A stretch of 42,286 nucleotides of DNA from Thomasclavelia cocleata (GCF_900102365.1 NZ_FOIN01000022.1:1-42286); one strand, 5' to 3'; counted from the stretch's first letter, positions 30,046 to 39,319 are shown. The notes: generated by a model from the sequence alone, not told the origin. Made by a program: numbers and translations.

Positions 30046-30675
30046 TTATAATTTTGAAAATGCTAAAAAAATTAATATTAAACCACTTAACCAAGATAAG
30101 TTAAATGATGTTTTTTTAGCAACCTTAATACCTATATAACTTCCTAAAAAAATAGCAATCATATCTGAAAATAACGAAAAGAATATTACTAAAATATGAT
30201 TGATATTAGTTAATCCTGCACCAAAACCAATAGACAATCCATCTATAGCGAGAGTTAGTGCTAACAAGGTGGCTTCTTTGTTGGAAAGGTATTTAGAAGT
30301 ATCAATATCTGCTTTTTCTGGATTAGAGTAAATGTTTATAAAAGTAGTTATTTTTGAATGTTTGAAAAATCTTATTTGTTTAAGATGATTAAAAAAATTT
30401 TTTATTTTTTTGTTAAAAAGTTTGATAATACCTAAAGAAAATAATAGAAGAAAAGAAATGAATTTAATTAAATGATTTGATACATATGGTTCAAAAAACT
30501 CTCCAAGTAATATAGATATAGCTAAAAAAACACTACAAATTATATTGATGATCATTGCAGATGAAAAGGGGATTTTGATTTTATTAGTTCCATATGCAAG
30601 ACTAGATATAAATGTATCAATCGACAGTGCCATAACTAATAATAAAGCTTCAATAACAGTATAAACAGTTAACAA
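30046..30675 (-). CDS. ytaF: YtaF/MntP-like sporulation membrane protein
   Basis: 209 residues, about six membrane helices in two related halves (LLLVMALSIDTFISSLAYG and LLALTLAIDGLSIGFGAGL, each with the ALxxD(T/G) pattern of the YtaF/MntP transporter fold). Bacillus YtaF is of the same size and sporulation-linked; MntP relatives export manganese. The start is a TTG at 30675 with AGGAGG 9 bases upstream. The longer frame to 30708 would read that site itself as codons RR, so it is rejected. Stand-alone gene. Confidence 0.8.
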   Translation of the reverse strand: MLTVYTVIEALLLVMALSIDTFISSLAYGTNKIKIPFSSAMIINIICSVFLAISILLGEFFEPYVSNHLIKFISFLLLFSLGIIKLFNKKIKNFFNHLKQIRFFKHSKITTFINIYSNPEKADIDTSKYLSNKEATLLALTLAIDGLSIGFGAGLTNINHILVIFFSLFSDMIAIFLGSYIGIKVAKKTSFNLSWLSGLILIFLAFSKL

Positions 30676-31037
30676 TATAATCAACCTCCTACATAATAAG
30701 ATATTCATTTTTTTTAATTGTGTAGATAATATAAAGTAATTATTTCATTTAAAGATTTTTTAATATAATGAATATAGATAAAAGAGGGAACTATAATGTT
30801 ATAGTAAATTTTAATGCTATTATTATTTTGTAATGATTGGAAAAGAGATGATTGTTGTAACAAAGATAATTATTATTAAGAATATTTTGACTTATGTAAC
30901 TATTGTAGTAATCAGTAAGAGTCTAAAAATAATAATGTATAGTATAAATAAATAGTTATTGTAATTTTTTCTTATTAATTGACGGATAGATTGATTTCCT
31001 TTACAATTAAGATATTGTTTAAATAAGGAGACAATTT
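30676..31037. other. Divergent intergenic region, ytaF-like gene / NSS transporter
   Basis: No gene seen. Holds the strong transporter promoter at its right end and presumably the promoter of the ytaF-like gene at its left. Confidence 0.45.
30979..31007 (+). promoter_or_regulatory. Strong promoter of the NSS transporter gene
   Basis: TTGACG (30979-30984), exact 17-bp spacer, TACAAT (31002-31007). Predicted start near 31014, leader about 24 bases with AAGGAG before the ATG, so no room for a riboswitch. Confidence 0.75.
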
Positions 31038-32408
31038 ATGAATAGAGAAAACTTATCTTCACGCTTAGGATTTATCTTATTATCTGCAGGTTGTGCTATT
31101 GGTTTGGGCAATATTTGGCGATTTCCATATATGGTAGGGAAATATGGTGGTGGAGCATTTGTATTAGTGTATTTATTTTTTCTGATTATTTTAGGATTAC
31201 CAATTATTGTTATGGAATATTCAGTAGGTCGGGCTTCAAAAAAAAGCGTTGCACAAAGCTTTCATGTTTTAGAAAAAAAGGGGCAAAAATGGCATTGGTT
31301 TTCATATGTAGCAATGGCTGGGAATTATTTATTAGTAATGTTTTATACCACGATTGCAGGTTGGATGTTAGCTTATTTTGTAAAAATGTTAAATGGTGAT
31401 TTTATAGGATTAACACCAAAAGAAGTAGGTGATGTTTTTTCATCATTGCAAATTAATCCACAAGCAAGTGTATTTTGGATGGTTTTAATTGTTGTTATTG
31501 GTTGTGGTATTTGTGCAGTTGGTTTACAACGAGGGGTAGAAAAGGTTACTAAAGTAATGATGGGTTTATTACTGGCAGTAATGCTTTTATTAGTAGTGAA
31601 GTCATTGAGTTTAGATGGAGCGATGAAAGGTGTTGAATTTTATCTTATTCCTGATTTTAATGCTTTAATGGAAAATGGGATTTTTAATGCCATTTATGGT
31701 GCTATGGGTCAAGCATTTTTCACTTTAAGTATTGGAATGGGTGGAATGGCTATTTTTGGTAGTTATATTGGTAGAGAACGTTCTTTAACTGGTGAAGGTT
31801 TTAGAGTTTTAGCATTAGATACTTTTGTAGCAACAATGGCAGGATTGATTATTTTTCCAGCATGTATGTCATTTGGAGTTGATGCTGGTAGTGGACCAGG
31901 GTTAGTTTTTGTAACTTTACCAAATATTTTTAATGTTATGGATAATGGACAAATGTGGGGTACTTTATTTTTTATTTTTATGAATTTTGCAGCTTTATCA
32001 ACAATTATTGCAGTATTTGAAAATATAGTTTCTTTTTCAATTGATTTATTTCAATGGTCAAGGAAAAAAAGTGTAATCTTAAATTTTATAATTATTGTTA
32101 TTGGTAGTATTCCTTGTGCAATTGGCTTTAGCATCTTATCTGGTTTCCAGCCTTTAGGTGCTGGAAGTGCAGTATTAGATTTACTTGATTTTCTAGTTTC
32201 TAATGTTATAATGCCACTTGGTTCATTAGTATTTTTGTTTTTCTGTACACGTAAAATTGGATGGGGATGGAAAAGTTTTATGTCTGAAGCTAATGCTGGT
32301 AAAGGATTGGGTTTTCCTGAAAAGGCCAAGTTTTATGTAAGCTGGATTTTACCTTTAATCGTAATATTCATTTTCTTATTTGGTTTATGGGAAAAGTTAT
32401 TTATGTAA
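31038..32408 (+). CDS. Sodium-dependent transporter of the NSS (SNF/LeuT) family
   Basis: 456 residues with about 11 membrane helices. The first helix carries the family signature AGCAIGLGNIWRFPYMVGKYGGG, whose unwound centre binds Na+ and substrate in LeuT. Helix 6-8 motifs GMGGMAIFGSYI and FAALSTIIAVFENIVSF also match. It imports an amino acid or amine with Na+; the substrate cannot be read from sequence. Single-gene unit between a strong promoter and a strong terminator. Confidence 0.95.
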   Translation: MNRENLSSRLGFILLSAGCAIGLGNIWRFPYMVGKYGGGAFVLVYLFFLIILGLPIIVMEYSVGRASKKSVAQSFHVLEKKGQKWHWFSYVAMAGNYLLVMFYTTIAGWMLAYFVKMLNGDFIGLTPKEVGDVFSSLQINPQASVFWMVLIVVIGCGICAVGLQRGVEKVTKVMMGLLLAVMLLLVVKSLSLDGAMKGVEFYLIPDFNALMENGIFNAIYGAMGQAFFTLSIGMGGMAIFGSYIGRERSLTGEGFRVLALDTFVATMAGLIIFPACMSFGVDAGSGPGLVFVTLPNIFNVMDNGQMWGTLFFIFMNFAALSTIIAVFENIVSFSIDLFQWSRKKSVILNFIIIVIGSIPCAIGFSILSGFQPLGAGSAVLDLLDFLVSNVIMPLGSLVFLFFCTRKIGWGWKSFMSEANAGKGLGFPEKAKFYVSWILPLIVIFIFLFGLWEKLFM

Positions 32409-32425
32409 TTTAGAGTTTAATAAAT

Positions 32426-32449
32426 AAAGCGCTCGTTTGAGCGCTTTTT
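32426..32449 (+). terminator. Terminator of the NSS transporter gene
   Basis: AAAGCGCTC / GAGCGCTTT (32426-32434, 32439-32447), 4-nt loop, T tract. Confidence 0.95.
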
Positions 32450-32755
32450 GTATGGATAAGATAAAATATTGTTGATAACTTTAATTATTACTAAAGATGA
32501 TAAACAATAAAATAATATTTTTTTAAAAAAGTTTTAAATATAGTAGAAATTTATAACTAGATTAAAGTAATAATATATTAGATAAAAACTTTAGAAATGC
32601 TATTAATACAATACTGGTTTTTATATTCATAAATTATCGTAATAAAATAGAAAGTAAATTTATTAGGGTATTTGAATTAGTAGAAGAATTAAGGGAAGTT
32701 AAAATACAGTGTTGTTAAGGAAATAGTATTATAATATTTATAGGGAGGGTTAATA
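32450..32755. other. AT-rich gap before the prepilin peptidase gene
   Basis: Nothing recognised except a TATAAT at 32730-32735 close to the next gene, without a well-spaced -35. Confidence 0.4.
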
Positions 32756-33520
32756 ATGGATTCTGTTTATTTTTTTATCTATTTTTATTTGTTTATTACT
32801 GGTAGTTGTGTAGGTAGTTTTGCTAATGCTGTAGTTTGTCGTATTCCAAAGGGAATATCAATTGCTAAGGGGAGAAGTTATTGTGAAAGTTGTCAAACTA
32901 GTCTTCAGTGGTATGATTTGATACCTATAATTAGTTATATTTTATTATGGGGTAAATGCCGTTATTGCAAAAAACAGATTTCTTTTAAACATTTCCTATT
33001 TGAATGTTTTGGGGGATTATTATTTATGTTAAGTTTTTATTGTTTTGGTTTAACTATTGAGACAGTACTTATGTTTTTTATAATTATGGTATTAACTGTA
33101 ATTGCGATTATTGATTATCAGACAATGAATATATATTTATCAACTATTTTAACTTTATTTATCTTAGTTATTGTTTATCGATTTTTTATTCAAATAGATT
33201 TTATGACATTATTAATTGGGGGATTATGCATCAGTGTACCAATGTTTATTTTTAACCTGATTATACCTTATAGCTTTGGTTTTGGTGATATTGAACTTAT
33301 GTTTGTTTCAGGATTGCTTTTAGGTTGGAAAAATAATTTATTAGCTGGATTTATTGGAATTATTATAGGAGGAATATATGCAGGTTATTTATTATTAAGA
33401 CATAAAGTTGAAGCTGATGGACATATTGCATTTGGACCGTTTTTAGTATTAGGAATTATAACATCTCTGTTTTATGGAACAGAAATAATAACATGGTATT
33501 TATCATTATTTAATTATTAA
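32756..33520 (+). CDS. Type IV prepilin peptidase (A24)
   Basis: 254 residues, about seven membrane helices. The N-terminal cytoplasmic loop has two CxxC pairs (C43/C46 and C68/C71), as in bifunctional PilD/ComC enzymes. The two catalytic Asp are present: D120 in AIIDYQTMN and D178 in FGFGDIELM (GxGD). It removes the leader of type IV pilin-like or competence pseudopilins and may methylate the new N-terminus. GGGAGGG before the ATG. No pilin, ComG-type ATPase or other partner is encoded in this window. Confidence 0.94.
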   Translation: MDSVYFFIYFYLFITGSCVGSFANAVVCRIPKGISIAKGRSYCESCQTSLQWYDLIPIISYILLWGKCRYCKKQISFKHFLFECFGGLLFMLSFYCFGLTIETVLMFFIIMVLTVIAIIDYQTMNIYLSTILTLFILVIVYRFFIQIDFMTLLIGGLCISVPMFIFNLIIPYSFGFGDIELMFVSGLLLGWKNNLLAGFIGIIIGGIYAGYLLLRHKVEADGHIAFGPFLVLGIITSLFYGTEIITWYLSLFNY

Positions 33521-33550
33521 ATAATATTTTTAAGTAATAAATTATTGAAC

Positions 33551-33588
33551 TAATAAAAAAGTAAGAATTAAATAGTAATTCTTACTTT
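33551..33588 (-). terminator. Terminator of corA (minus strand)
   Basis: Perfect 13-bp arms AAAGTAAGAATTA / TAATTCTTACTTT (33558-33570, 33576-33588), loop AATAG, then TTTTTTATTA on the minus strand. It overlaps the corA stop codon and may also slow plus-strand transcripts. Confidence 0.85.
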
Positions 33589-34537
33589 AATGAAACATAT
33601 CTTTTTTTATAAAAATTATTGTTGCAATAATACAAGCAATAACTGCCACTAGGGTCGGAAACCACCAATGAGCAATTGGTAGGCCTGTTACATTCATTCC
33701 ATAAAAACTAAATATAATATTAGGAATAGCCATTACAATAGTAATCACTGTTAATACTTTCATAACAATATTTAAGTTATTAGAAATTACTGAAGCAAAA
33801 GCATCCATTGTTCCAGAAAGAATATTTGAGTAAATATTACACATTTCAATAGCCTGATGTATTTCTATTAATACATCTTCTAATAAATCCTGGTCTTCAT
33901 CATATAGTTTTATTATTTTACCACGCATGATTTTATTTAAAGTAATTTCATCAGTTTTTAGTGAAGTAGAAAAATATACTAATGATTTTTCTAAACCTAG
34001 CATTTGAATTAGTTCTTTATTTTGCATTGATTTATGCAAGGTTTGTTCTGTACGTGATGAAATTCGGTCTATTTGACGTAAGTAAATTAAATAACGTTGG
34101 GAAATTCTAAGGAGTAAAAGTAATAAAAATCTAGTTTTTAAATTAGTATTTATTCCTTTAACTCGACCTTGACGCATATCATCTATATTTAAGTTTTCAT
34201 ACAAAGAAATTGTTACAACATAACCTTTCATAATAATAATACCTAGTGGTAAAGTAGTATATTGAAGCATATTTTTATCATAACCTTGAGCATTTTCTTC
34301 TTCGGCACTAGGATAGTCAATGATTACAAGCCTTTGATTATAGTCTTCATCATAATCAATATGTGAACTTTCTTCAGCATCTAAAGATGATTTTATAAAT
34401 TCTGGTAAAACACCAATCTTTTCGATTAAAAAATTTTTTTCTTCTTCATTTGGAGCAACTACATTAATCCAGCTTCCTGATTCTGGTTCATCAATTTTTT
34501 TTGTTATTGATCCATAAGTTTTATAAAATTCTAACAT
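33587..34537 (-). CDS. corA: CorA-type magnesium/divalent cation channel
   Basis: 316 residues: a long cytoplasmic N-terminal domain with helices forming the funnel, then two membrane helices near the C-terminus with the ion-selective loop YGMNVTGLP (GMN) between them. This is the CorA fold; Mg2+ uptake is the usual role, though some relatives carry Co2+ or Zn2+. The start at 34537 has GGAGG 5 bases upstream; the frame reaches 34549 but that ATG lies before the site. A leader of about 110 nt with competing hairpins precedes it. Confidence 0.93.
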   Translation of the reverse strand: MLEFYKTYGSITKKIDEPESGSWINVVAPNEEEKNFLIEKIGVLPEFIKSSLDAEESSHIDYDEDYNQRLVIIDYPSAEEENAQGYDKNMLQYTTLPLGIIIMKGYVVTISLYENLNIDDMRQGRVKGINTNLKTRFLLLLLLRISQRYLIYLRQIDRISSRTEQTLHKSMQNKELIQMLGLEKSLVYFSTSLKTDEITLNKIMRGKIIKLYDEDQDLLEDVLIEIHQAIEMCNIYSNILSGTMDAFASVISNNLNIVMKVLTVITIVMAIPNIIFSFYGMNVTGLPIAHWWFPTLVAVIACIIATIIFIKKDMFH

Positions 34538-34648
34538 CTTAGCCTCCATCTCAGGAGACTAATTTATTATGTCTCCTGCATTTTTATTATTTAATTGTTT
34601 GATATAAACCTGCTCGGGCTCAGGGGACATAACAACACCTTCTTTCAA
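34538..34648 (-). promoter_or_regulatory. Candidate regulatory leader RNA of corA
   Basis: Read on the minus strand, three segments compete. S1 ATGTCCCCTG (34630-34621) can pair with S2 CAGGAGACAT (34578-34569), 9 of 10. S2 can pair with S3 GTCTCCTG (34559-34552), 8 of 8. CTCC of S3 can pair with the GGAG of the ribosome binding site (34547-34544). A short CCTG..CAGG hairpin follows S1. It does not match the M-box core known to me. A translation switch responding to an ion is inferred. Confidence 0.45.
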
Positions 34649-34654
34649 GCACAA

Positions 34655-34683
34655 ATTATATCACAGAATAAAGAAGTTTTCTA
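34655..34683 (-). promoter_or_regulatory. Promoter of corA
   Basis: On the minus strand TAGAAA, 17-bp spacer, perfect TATAAT (34660-34655) with extended TG. Start near 34648, giving the about 110-nt leader. Confidence 0.65.
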
Positions 34684-34784
34684 AAAAATAGTATAATTTT
34701 TATTAAATATATTAAAATTACTAAATAAAAAAGAAGAATTTCAATATAGATTAATAATTATTACACTGAATTTCCACTAATTTA

Positions 34785-34793
34785 TGATAAAAT
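34785..34793 (+). promoter_or_regulatory. Extended -10 element before the MoxR gene
   Basis: TGATAAAAT (TG-n-TAAAAT), 35 bases before the start codon; the 16-mer TAATTTATGATAAAAT around it is repeated before the CotH gene. No good -35. Confidence 0.4.
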
Positions 34794-34828
34794 TGAAGTA
34801 TCAAGAAGTAGTAGGGGGAAGAAAAAAT

Positions 34829-35761
34829 ATGAATGATAAATTAGATTTATTAATAAATGAAGTAAAAAAAGCAGTATTGGGTAAGGATGATGTAATCAAA
34901 AGAACGATTGTTGCTATTCTTGCTGAAGGTCATATTTTATTTGAAGATATTCCTGGGGTAGGTAAAACAAATTTAGCAGTAGCATTTACAAAAGCATTAT
35001 CATTAAATTATCAACGAGTACAATTAACATCTGATATTTTACCTAGTGATTTATTAGGATATTCAGTTTATGATTTTGATAGTAAAAAAATGAGTTTTAA
35101 AAAAGGGCCTGTTTTTACTAATATCTTTTTAGCTGATGAAATAAATCGTACATCAAGTAAAACTCAGTCTGCTTTATTACAAGTAATGGAAGAAGGTATT
35201 ATTAGTGTGGATGGAAATACTTATCCCACTAGTAAACCATTTATAGTAATAGCTACACAAAATCCTTTTGGTAGTGCAGGAACTCAGATGTTACCAGATT
35301 CACAATTAGACCGGTTTATGATGCGGTTATCATTAGGATATCCTGATGAGGTTAGTGAAATTGAAATTATAAATCGTAAAAAGAATAGTAATCCCCTAGA
35401 TAATATTGAAGCTGTTATAACACCAGAAGAATTGGTTTTGATGCAAAAAGAAATTAAAAGTGTTCATATTGATGAAAGTTTAGTTCGTTATATAGTTCAA
35501 GTAGTCCAACAAACTCGAAAACATGAAAAAATTGAACAAGGGGCATCACCTCGAGCTTCAATAGCTTTGACAAAAGCTTCTCAAGCAACAGCTTATTTGT
35601 ATGGACGTGACTATGTTGTTATTGAGGATATAAATGAAAATCTTTATGAAGTGCTTAATCACCGAATCTTCTTAATTCCTAGTATTAAAAAAAATCGTAA
35701 AAGTTTTCAAATCATAATGGAAGAAATTATGATGCGAATTACACCTGTTACATATAAATAG
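34829..35761 (+). CDS. MoxR-family AAA+ ATPase
   Basis: 310 residues. Walker A GVGKT (43-47), Walker B FLADEINR (100-107), sensor 1 ATQNPFGSAGT, the arginine-finger region QLDRFMMRL, and a lid domain with GASPRASIALTKASQA. MoxR ATPases act as chaperones that assemble or activate partner protein complexes. The ATG at 34829 fits AGGGGGA and the conserved N-terminus; the frame from 34784 adds non-family residues. First gene of the MoxR-DUF58-transglutaminase set, a combination found in many bacteria. Confidence 0.95.
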   Translation: MNDKLDLLINEVKKAVLGKDDVIKRTIVAILAEGHILFEDIPGVGKTNLAVAFTKALSLNYQRVQLTSDILPSDLLGYSVYDFDSKKMSFKKGPVFTNIFLADEINRTSSKTQSALLQVMEEGIISVDGNTYPTSKPFIVIATQNPFGSAGTQMLPDSQLDRFMMRLSLGYPDEVSEIEIINRKKNSNPLDNIEAVITPEELVLMQKEIKSVHIDESLVRYIVQVVQQTRKHEKIEQGASPRASIALTKASQATAYLYGRDYVVIEDINENLYEVLNHRIFLIPSIKKNRKSFQIIMEEIMMRITPVTYK

Positions 35762-35762
35762 T

Positions 35763-36671
35763 ATGTGGCGATGTCGTTTAGTATATTTATTATTAATTGG
35801 ATTTGGTGTGTTTTTCTATATTGCTTTTATTGGTTATTTTTCTTATTATTTTTTATTAGTTATATTAGTTTTACCAATTGTTTCTTTCATTTATTTATTA
35901 TTGACTTGGAAGTTTTTGAAACTAGAATTTGTTGTAGATGATAAAAAAGTAAGACAAAATGAATTAGTAAGTATTTTTGTAAAACGGGATAAGTTTGGTT
36001 TAGGGGCTATTAAGTTCAAGATAGATAATAAAAAGTATCTTTTAAGGGGAAATCAAGATAAATTTGATATTTCGTTTAAACATTGTGGTGGTGAAAATTT
36101 AATTATTAAGGACTATTATCAATATGATAGTTTAAATCTATTTTGTTTGAAGAAACGTTGTTATTATCAAATTCCAATAACAATTTATCCAAAAAAGATT
36201 GATTTTGACTTTAGTGTATATCAACATTTACTTCCTAAAGATGGTGAAGAAGTTTATGCGATAAATCAAAAAGGTGATGATCCAACAGAAATATATGATA
36301 TTCATAAATATCGAGAAGGAGATTTACTAAAAAATATTCATTGGAAATTAAGTGCAAAATATGACGATGTGTTAGTAAAGGATAATGCATTATCTGTAAG
36401 TGAAATAATAAATATTCACTGTGATTTTGATGAAGATGATGATCATAATGATTTAGTCTTTAGTTATTTAGAGGTATTTTGTATTAAGTTATTAGAAAAT
36501 AAGTATAAGTTTTTGTTATCAAATAAAGAAATTACTAGTATTAAAGAATATGAAGATCAGTTTAAATATTTATTATGGAATAAAGATTATTATCCCGATG
36601 TAACTAAACATAATTATGAATTTATTATTAGTTATTATGGGATAAAAAGGATTGAAGGTGGTCACCGATGA
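35763..36671 (+). CDS. DUF58 membrane protein
   Basis: 302 residues: two N-terminal membrane helices (about 8-47), a beta-rich middle, and the DUF58 signature YDIHKYREGDLLKNIHWKLS near residue 180. Such proteins are the usual partners of MoxR ATPases; some carry a von Willebrand-like fold. Only one base separates it from moxR, and it overlaps the transglutaminase gene by 4 bases (ATGA). No clear ribosome binding site precedes it, so translation is probably coupled to moxR. Confidence 0.88.
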   Translation: MWRCRLVYLLLIGFGVFFYIAFIGYFSYYFLLVILVLPIVSFIYLLLTWKFLKLEFVVDDKKVRQNELVSIFVKRDKFGLGAIKFKIDNKKYLLRGNQDKFDISFKHCGGENLIIKDYYQYDSLNLFCLKKRCYYQIPITIYPKKIDFDFSVYQHLLPKDGEEVYAINQKGDDPTEIYDIHKYREGDLLKNIHWKLSAKYDDVLVKDNALSVSEIINIHCDFDEDDDHNDLVFSYLEVFCIKLLENKYKFLLSNKEITSIKEYEDQFKYLLWNKDYYPDVTKHNYEFIISYYGIKRIEGGHR

Positions 36672-38710
36672 AACTGTTAATTTATTTATTAGGTATTATT
36701 GGTTCAACTGGTTCTTTAATATACTCATTTGATTTTAATAGTAATCCTAATTTAATTTTCTTTTTCTGCGTTATGATTGGACTAGTTATTTATTTAGGAT
36801 ATACCAATACAAAAAATAAGCGACAGTTTATAATTGGGGGATTAGTAATAGATGGAATCTTATTAATGCTTCCTAATACTCTTGCATGTTTTTCGTATTT
36901 GGTTTCAACTGTCGTACATAAATATAATGATGTTTCGGTTTATAATTTTGGTTATGAAAGTATGTTGGATTTTTTTGATAAATCTTTTGTATGTACTTGT
37001 ACATTTTTATTATTGTTTATTCCAATGTATATATTGGCCTGTGTAGCAATAGAAAAGAATAAATATGGTTTAGGAATCATTGCTCTATTACCTGGAGTAT
37101 TTATAGAGTTATTATTTACTATTACTCCACCATGGTATTTTATTGGCAGTTTTGTATTATATTTTTTAGTTCTTTTGATTGTATCAATGCAAAAAGGGAA
37201 AAATGTAAAGATTCCAATAATTGGAATTTGTCTAGTATCAATGTTTTTTACATATCTGGTCTTTGGAATTGAGACATACCGTTTATCTTCAATAAGTTTG
37301 TTTAATCGTTCTAAGTTACCACTTGCTACAGCAGGAAATGTTAAAGAGAATTATAATGTAAATAAACAAGGGGATCGTTATTATCGAAATTCAGTTGACT
37401 TTATTATTGATGGAGCTAATGAACTGACAAACTTTAAGATGCGGGGAATTGGTTATGATAAATATGATAATGGTAATTGGAGTGTTATTGAAGATGATCA
37501 GAAATATATTTATTGGGTATATCGTAATTTGAACATTCTTGCTGATATTACTAAAGCTAAAAAACAGACTATTACAGTTGAACAGTTAAGTGGTTATAGT
37601 TATCGAAATTATACGCCTTATTATTTCACTAATACTGATTTAACATATTATGGTAATTATTTTATGGGTGAAAATCCTCAAAATTTTGAAATGATTATAC
37701 CTAATGATGATTTTAATTCTTTGTTTGCAAGTGTAAAAGCTGATGAAAAAAAAGAAATCTTATTAGAAATTGGAAAAAGAAATGGAACAGAGGATAGTTT
37801 TAAAGAATTACAAACTCGTTTTTATGATAATGATGGGATTCTAACAAGTGTATCAGATGAAGATAGCAAGATCATTGATCAATTTTTATTGCAAAATAAT
37901 ATTGTTTATAATGGTGATGTTTATGATTTGATTAATCAATGTAAAAATGCTTTGGCTAAGCAAACTAGTTATACTTTAAGACCAGGTGATTTACCAGATG
38001 ATGAAAATTATTTGAATTATTTTCTTAATGTTAATAAAAAAGGATATTGTGTACATTATGCATCATCACTAGCATTGATGTTAAGAAGAAATGGTATCGC
38101 ATCACGTTTTGTATTAGGATATCAAGCTAATGATAGCAAGAATAAAAAAGGACAATTAATTATTAGAGATCGAAATGAACATGCCTGGATTGAAATATTT
38201 GATGAGTATTTGGGATGGATTCCAATTGAAGCAATTGGAAATGGTGTAAGAAATGAAGATAGCACAGTACCTGTTAATCCTATTAATTCAGATAATAATA
38301 ACCAGACAACTCCAATAATACCAGAAGTTAGTGAAAGAAATGTAATTGAAAATGAAAATGAAAATAGTTCTAAAATTGAAATACCATTTTATGGATATAT
38401 TATAGGAACAATTATAATTGGCGGAATTATTTTTATCTTACAAGCAGTTATTCGTAAAAAAAGAATGTTTATAAATGCTAAAACAAATAATCAGTTAGTT
38501 TGTTATTATTATCATTATTTAAATAAATTAAATGGAGATACTTCTAAAATCAAATCTCTTGCAGATAAAGCTCGGTTTTCAACTCATGATATAACAGATG
38601 AAGAACTTAAAAGAGTCACTGATTATTATGATGAACAAATTAAAATCATCTATCATAAAGCAGGTATTTTTAAGAAAATATATTTTAAGTTTATTTTAGC
38701 TTATATATAA
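36668..38710 (+). CDS. Membrane protein with extracytoplasmic transglutaminase-like domain
   Basis: 680 residues: about six N-terminal membrane helices (to about residue 205), an external region, a transglutaminase-like papain-fold core, one more membrane helix (about 575-595) and a cytoplasmic tail. The core has Cys461 (KGYCVHYASS) and His505 (RNEHAWIEIF). The third triad position after GWIPI is Glu521 instead of the usual Asp (GWxPxD). It is the third member of the MoxR-DUF58-transglutaminase set; activity could be protease, cross-linking or only binding. The substrate is unknown. Confidence 0.9.
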   Translation: MKLLIYLLGIIGSTGSLIYSFDFNSNPNLIFFFCVMIGLVIYLGYTNTKNKRQFIIGGLVIDGILLMLPNTLACFSYLVSTVVHKYNDVSVYNFGYESMLDFFDKSFVCTCTFLLLFIPMYILACVAIEKNKYGLGIIALLPGVFIELLFTITPPWYFIGSFVLYFLVLLIVSMQKGKNVKIPIIGICLVSMFFTYLVFGIETYRLSSISLFNRSKLPLATAGNVKENYNVNKQGDRYYRNSVDFIIDGANELTNFKMRGIGYDKYDNGNWSVIEDDQKYIYWVYRNLNILADITKAKKQTITVEQLSGYSYRNYTPYYFTNTDLTYYGNYFMGENPQNFEMIIPNDDFNSLFASVKADEKKEILLEIGKRNGTEDSFKELQTRFYDNDGILTSVSDEDSKIIDQFLLQNNIVYNGDVYDLINQCKNALAKQTSYTLRPGDLPDDENYLNYFLNVNKKGYCVHYASSLALMLRRNGIASRFVLGYQANDSKNKKGQLIIRDRNEHAWIEIFDEYLGWIPIEAIGNGVRNEDSTVPVNPINSDNNNQTTPIIPEVSERNVIENENENSSKIEIPFYGYIIGTIIIGGIIFILQAVIRKKRMFINAKTNNQLVCYYYHYLNKLNGDTSKIKSLADKARFSTHDITDEELKRVTDYYDEQIKIIYHKAGIFKKIYFKFILAYI

Positions 38711-38788
38711 ATAGTACAATATTAGTTAAAGATACAAAAAAGAATAATTAAAAACTTTTAAAGTGTAAAGATGTTGTAGGAAAGTATG

Positions 38789-39256
38789 ATGAGAAGAAAA
38801 GATCGTAAAGTAGTTGAAAGTAGATTTAAAGAAATTATATTAGCTTGTTATTGTTGTAGATTAGGATTTAATGATGATGGCAAAATATATATTGTACCTT
38901 TAAGCTTTGGATATCATGAAGAAAATAATAAACGAATTTTCTATTTTCATGGAGCAGCAGAGGGTCGAAAAATTGAACTTATTAAAAAAAATAAATATGT
39001 AGGGTTTGAACTAGATACAAGTTATAAACTAGTTACATCAAATTTGCCTTGTAATCATTCTGCTTTTTATCGAAGTATAATTGGTAATGGAAAAGTAAGT
39101 TTTGTTGAAGATGAAGATGAAAAAAAACTAGCTTTAAGAATGATTATGGAGCATAGTACTGGTAAAAAAGATTGGCAATTTACTGATTCAATGGTTAGTT
39201 CTGTATGTGTATTTAAATTAGAAGTTTTGGAGATATCAGGAAAAGAGAATTTATAA
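38789..39256 (+). CDS. Pyridoxamine 5'-phosphate oxidase-like (NimA-type) flavin-binding protein
   Basis: 155 residues, split-barrel fold. RLGFNDDGKIYIVPLSFGY, FYFHGAAEGRKIELI and VGFELDT match the NimA/PNPOx-like family; a Cys-His pair (PCNHSA) and YRSIIGNGKVSFV complete the pattern. Such proteins bind FMN, F420 or heme; some reduce nitroimidazoles. The substrate cannot be inferred. Two adjacent ATGs (38786, 38789); the second has better spacing to AGGA. It follows the transglutaminase gene by 78 bases. Confidence 0.82.
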   Translation: MRRKDRKVVESRFKEIILACYCCRLGFNDDGKIYIVPLSFGYHEENNKRIFYFHGAAEGRKIELIKKNKYVGFELDTSYKLVTSNLPCNHSAFYRSIIGNGKVSFVEDEDEKKLALRMIMEHSTGKKDWQFTDSMVSSVCVFKLEVLEISGKENL

Positions 39257-39257
39257 G

Positions 39258-39290
39258 AAATCAAAAATAAATTAATATTTTTGGTTTTTT
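39258..39290 (+). terminator. Terminator after the NimA-like gene
   Basis: A/T-rich stem AAATCAAAAATA / TATTTTTGGTTT (39258-39269, 39276-39287) continuing into T tract. Confidence 0.65.
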
Positions 39291-39319
39291 ACTTTTTTAT
39301 TAATGATTACCATAAATAC

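Noticed and set aside
31091-31399. 102-codon plus-strand frame
   Set aside because: Lies wholly inside the transporter gene in another frame, with composition of a shadow.
34538-34648. M-box Mg2+ riboswitch upstream of corA
   Set aside because: The leader is short and the conserved M-box core as I know it is not recognisable; reported instead as an unknown leader.
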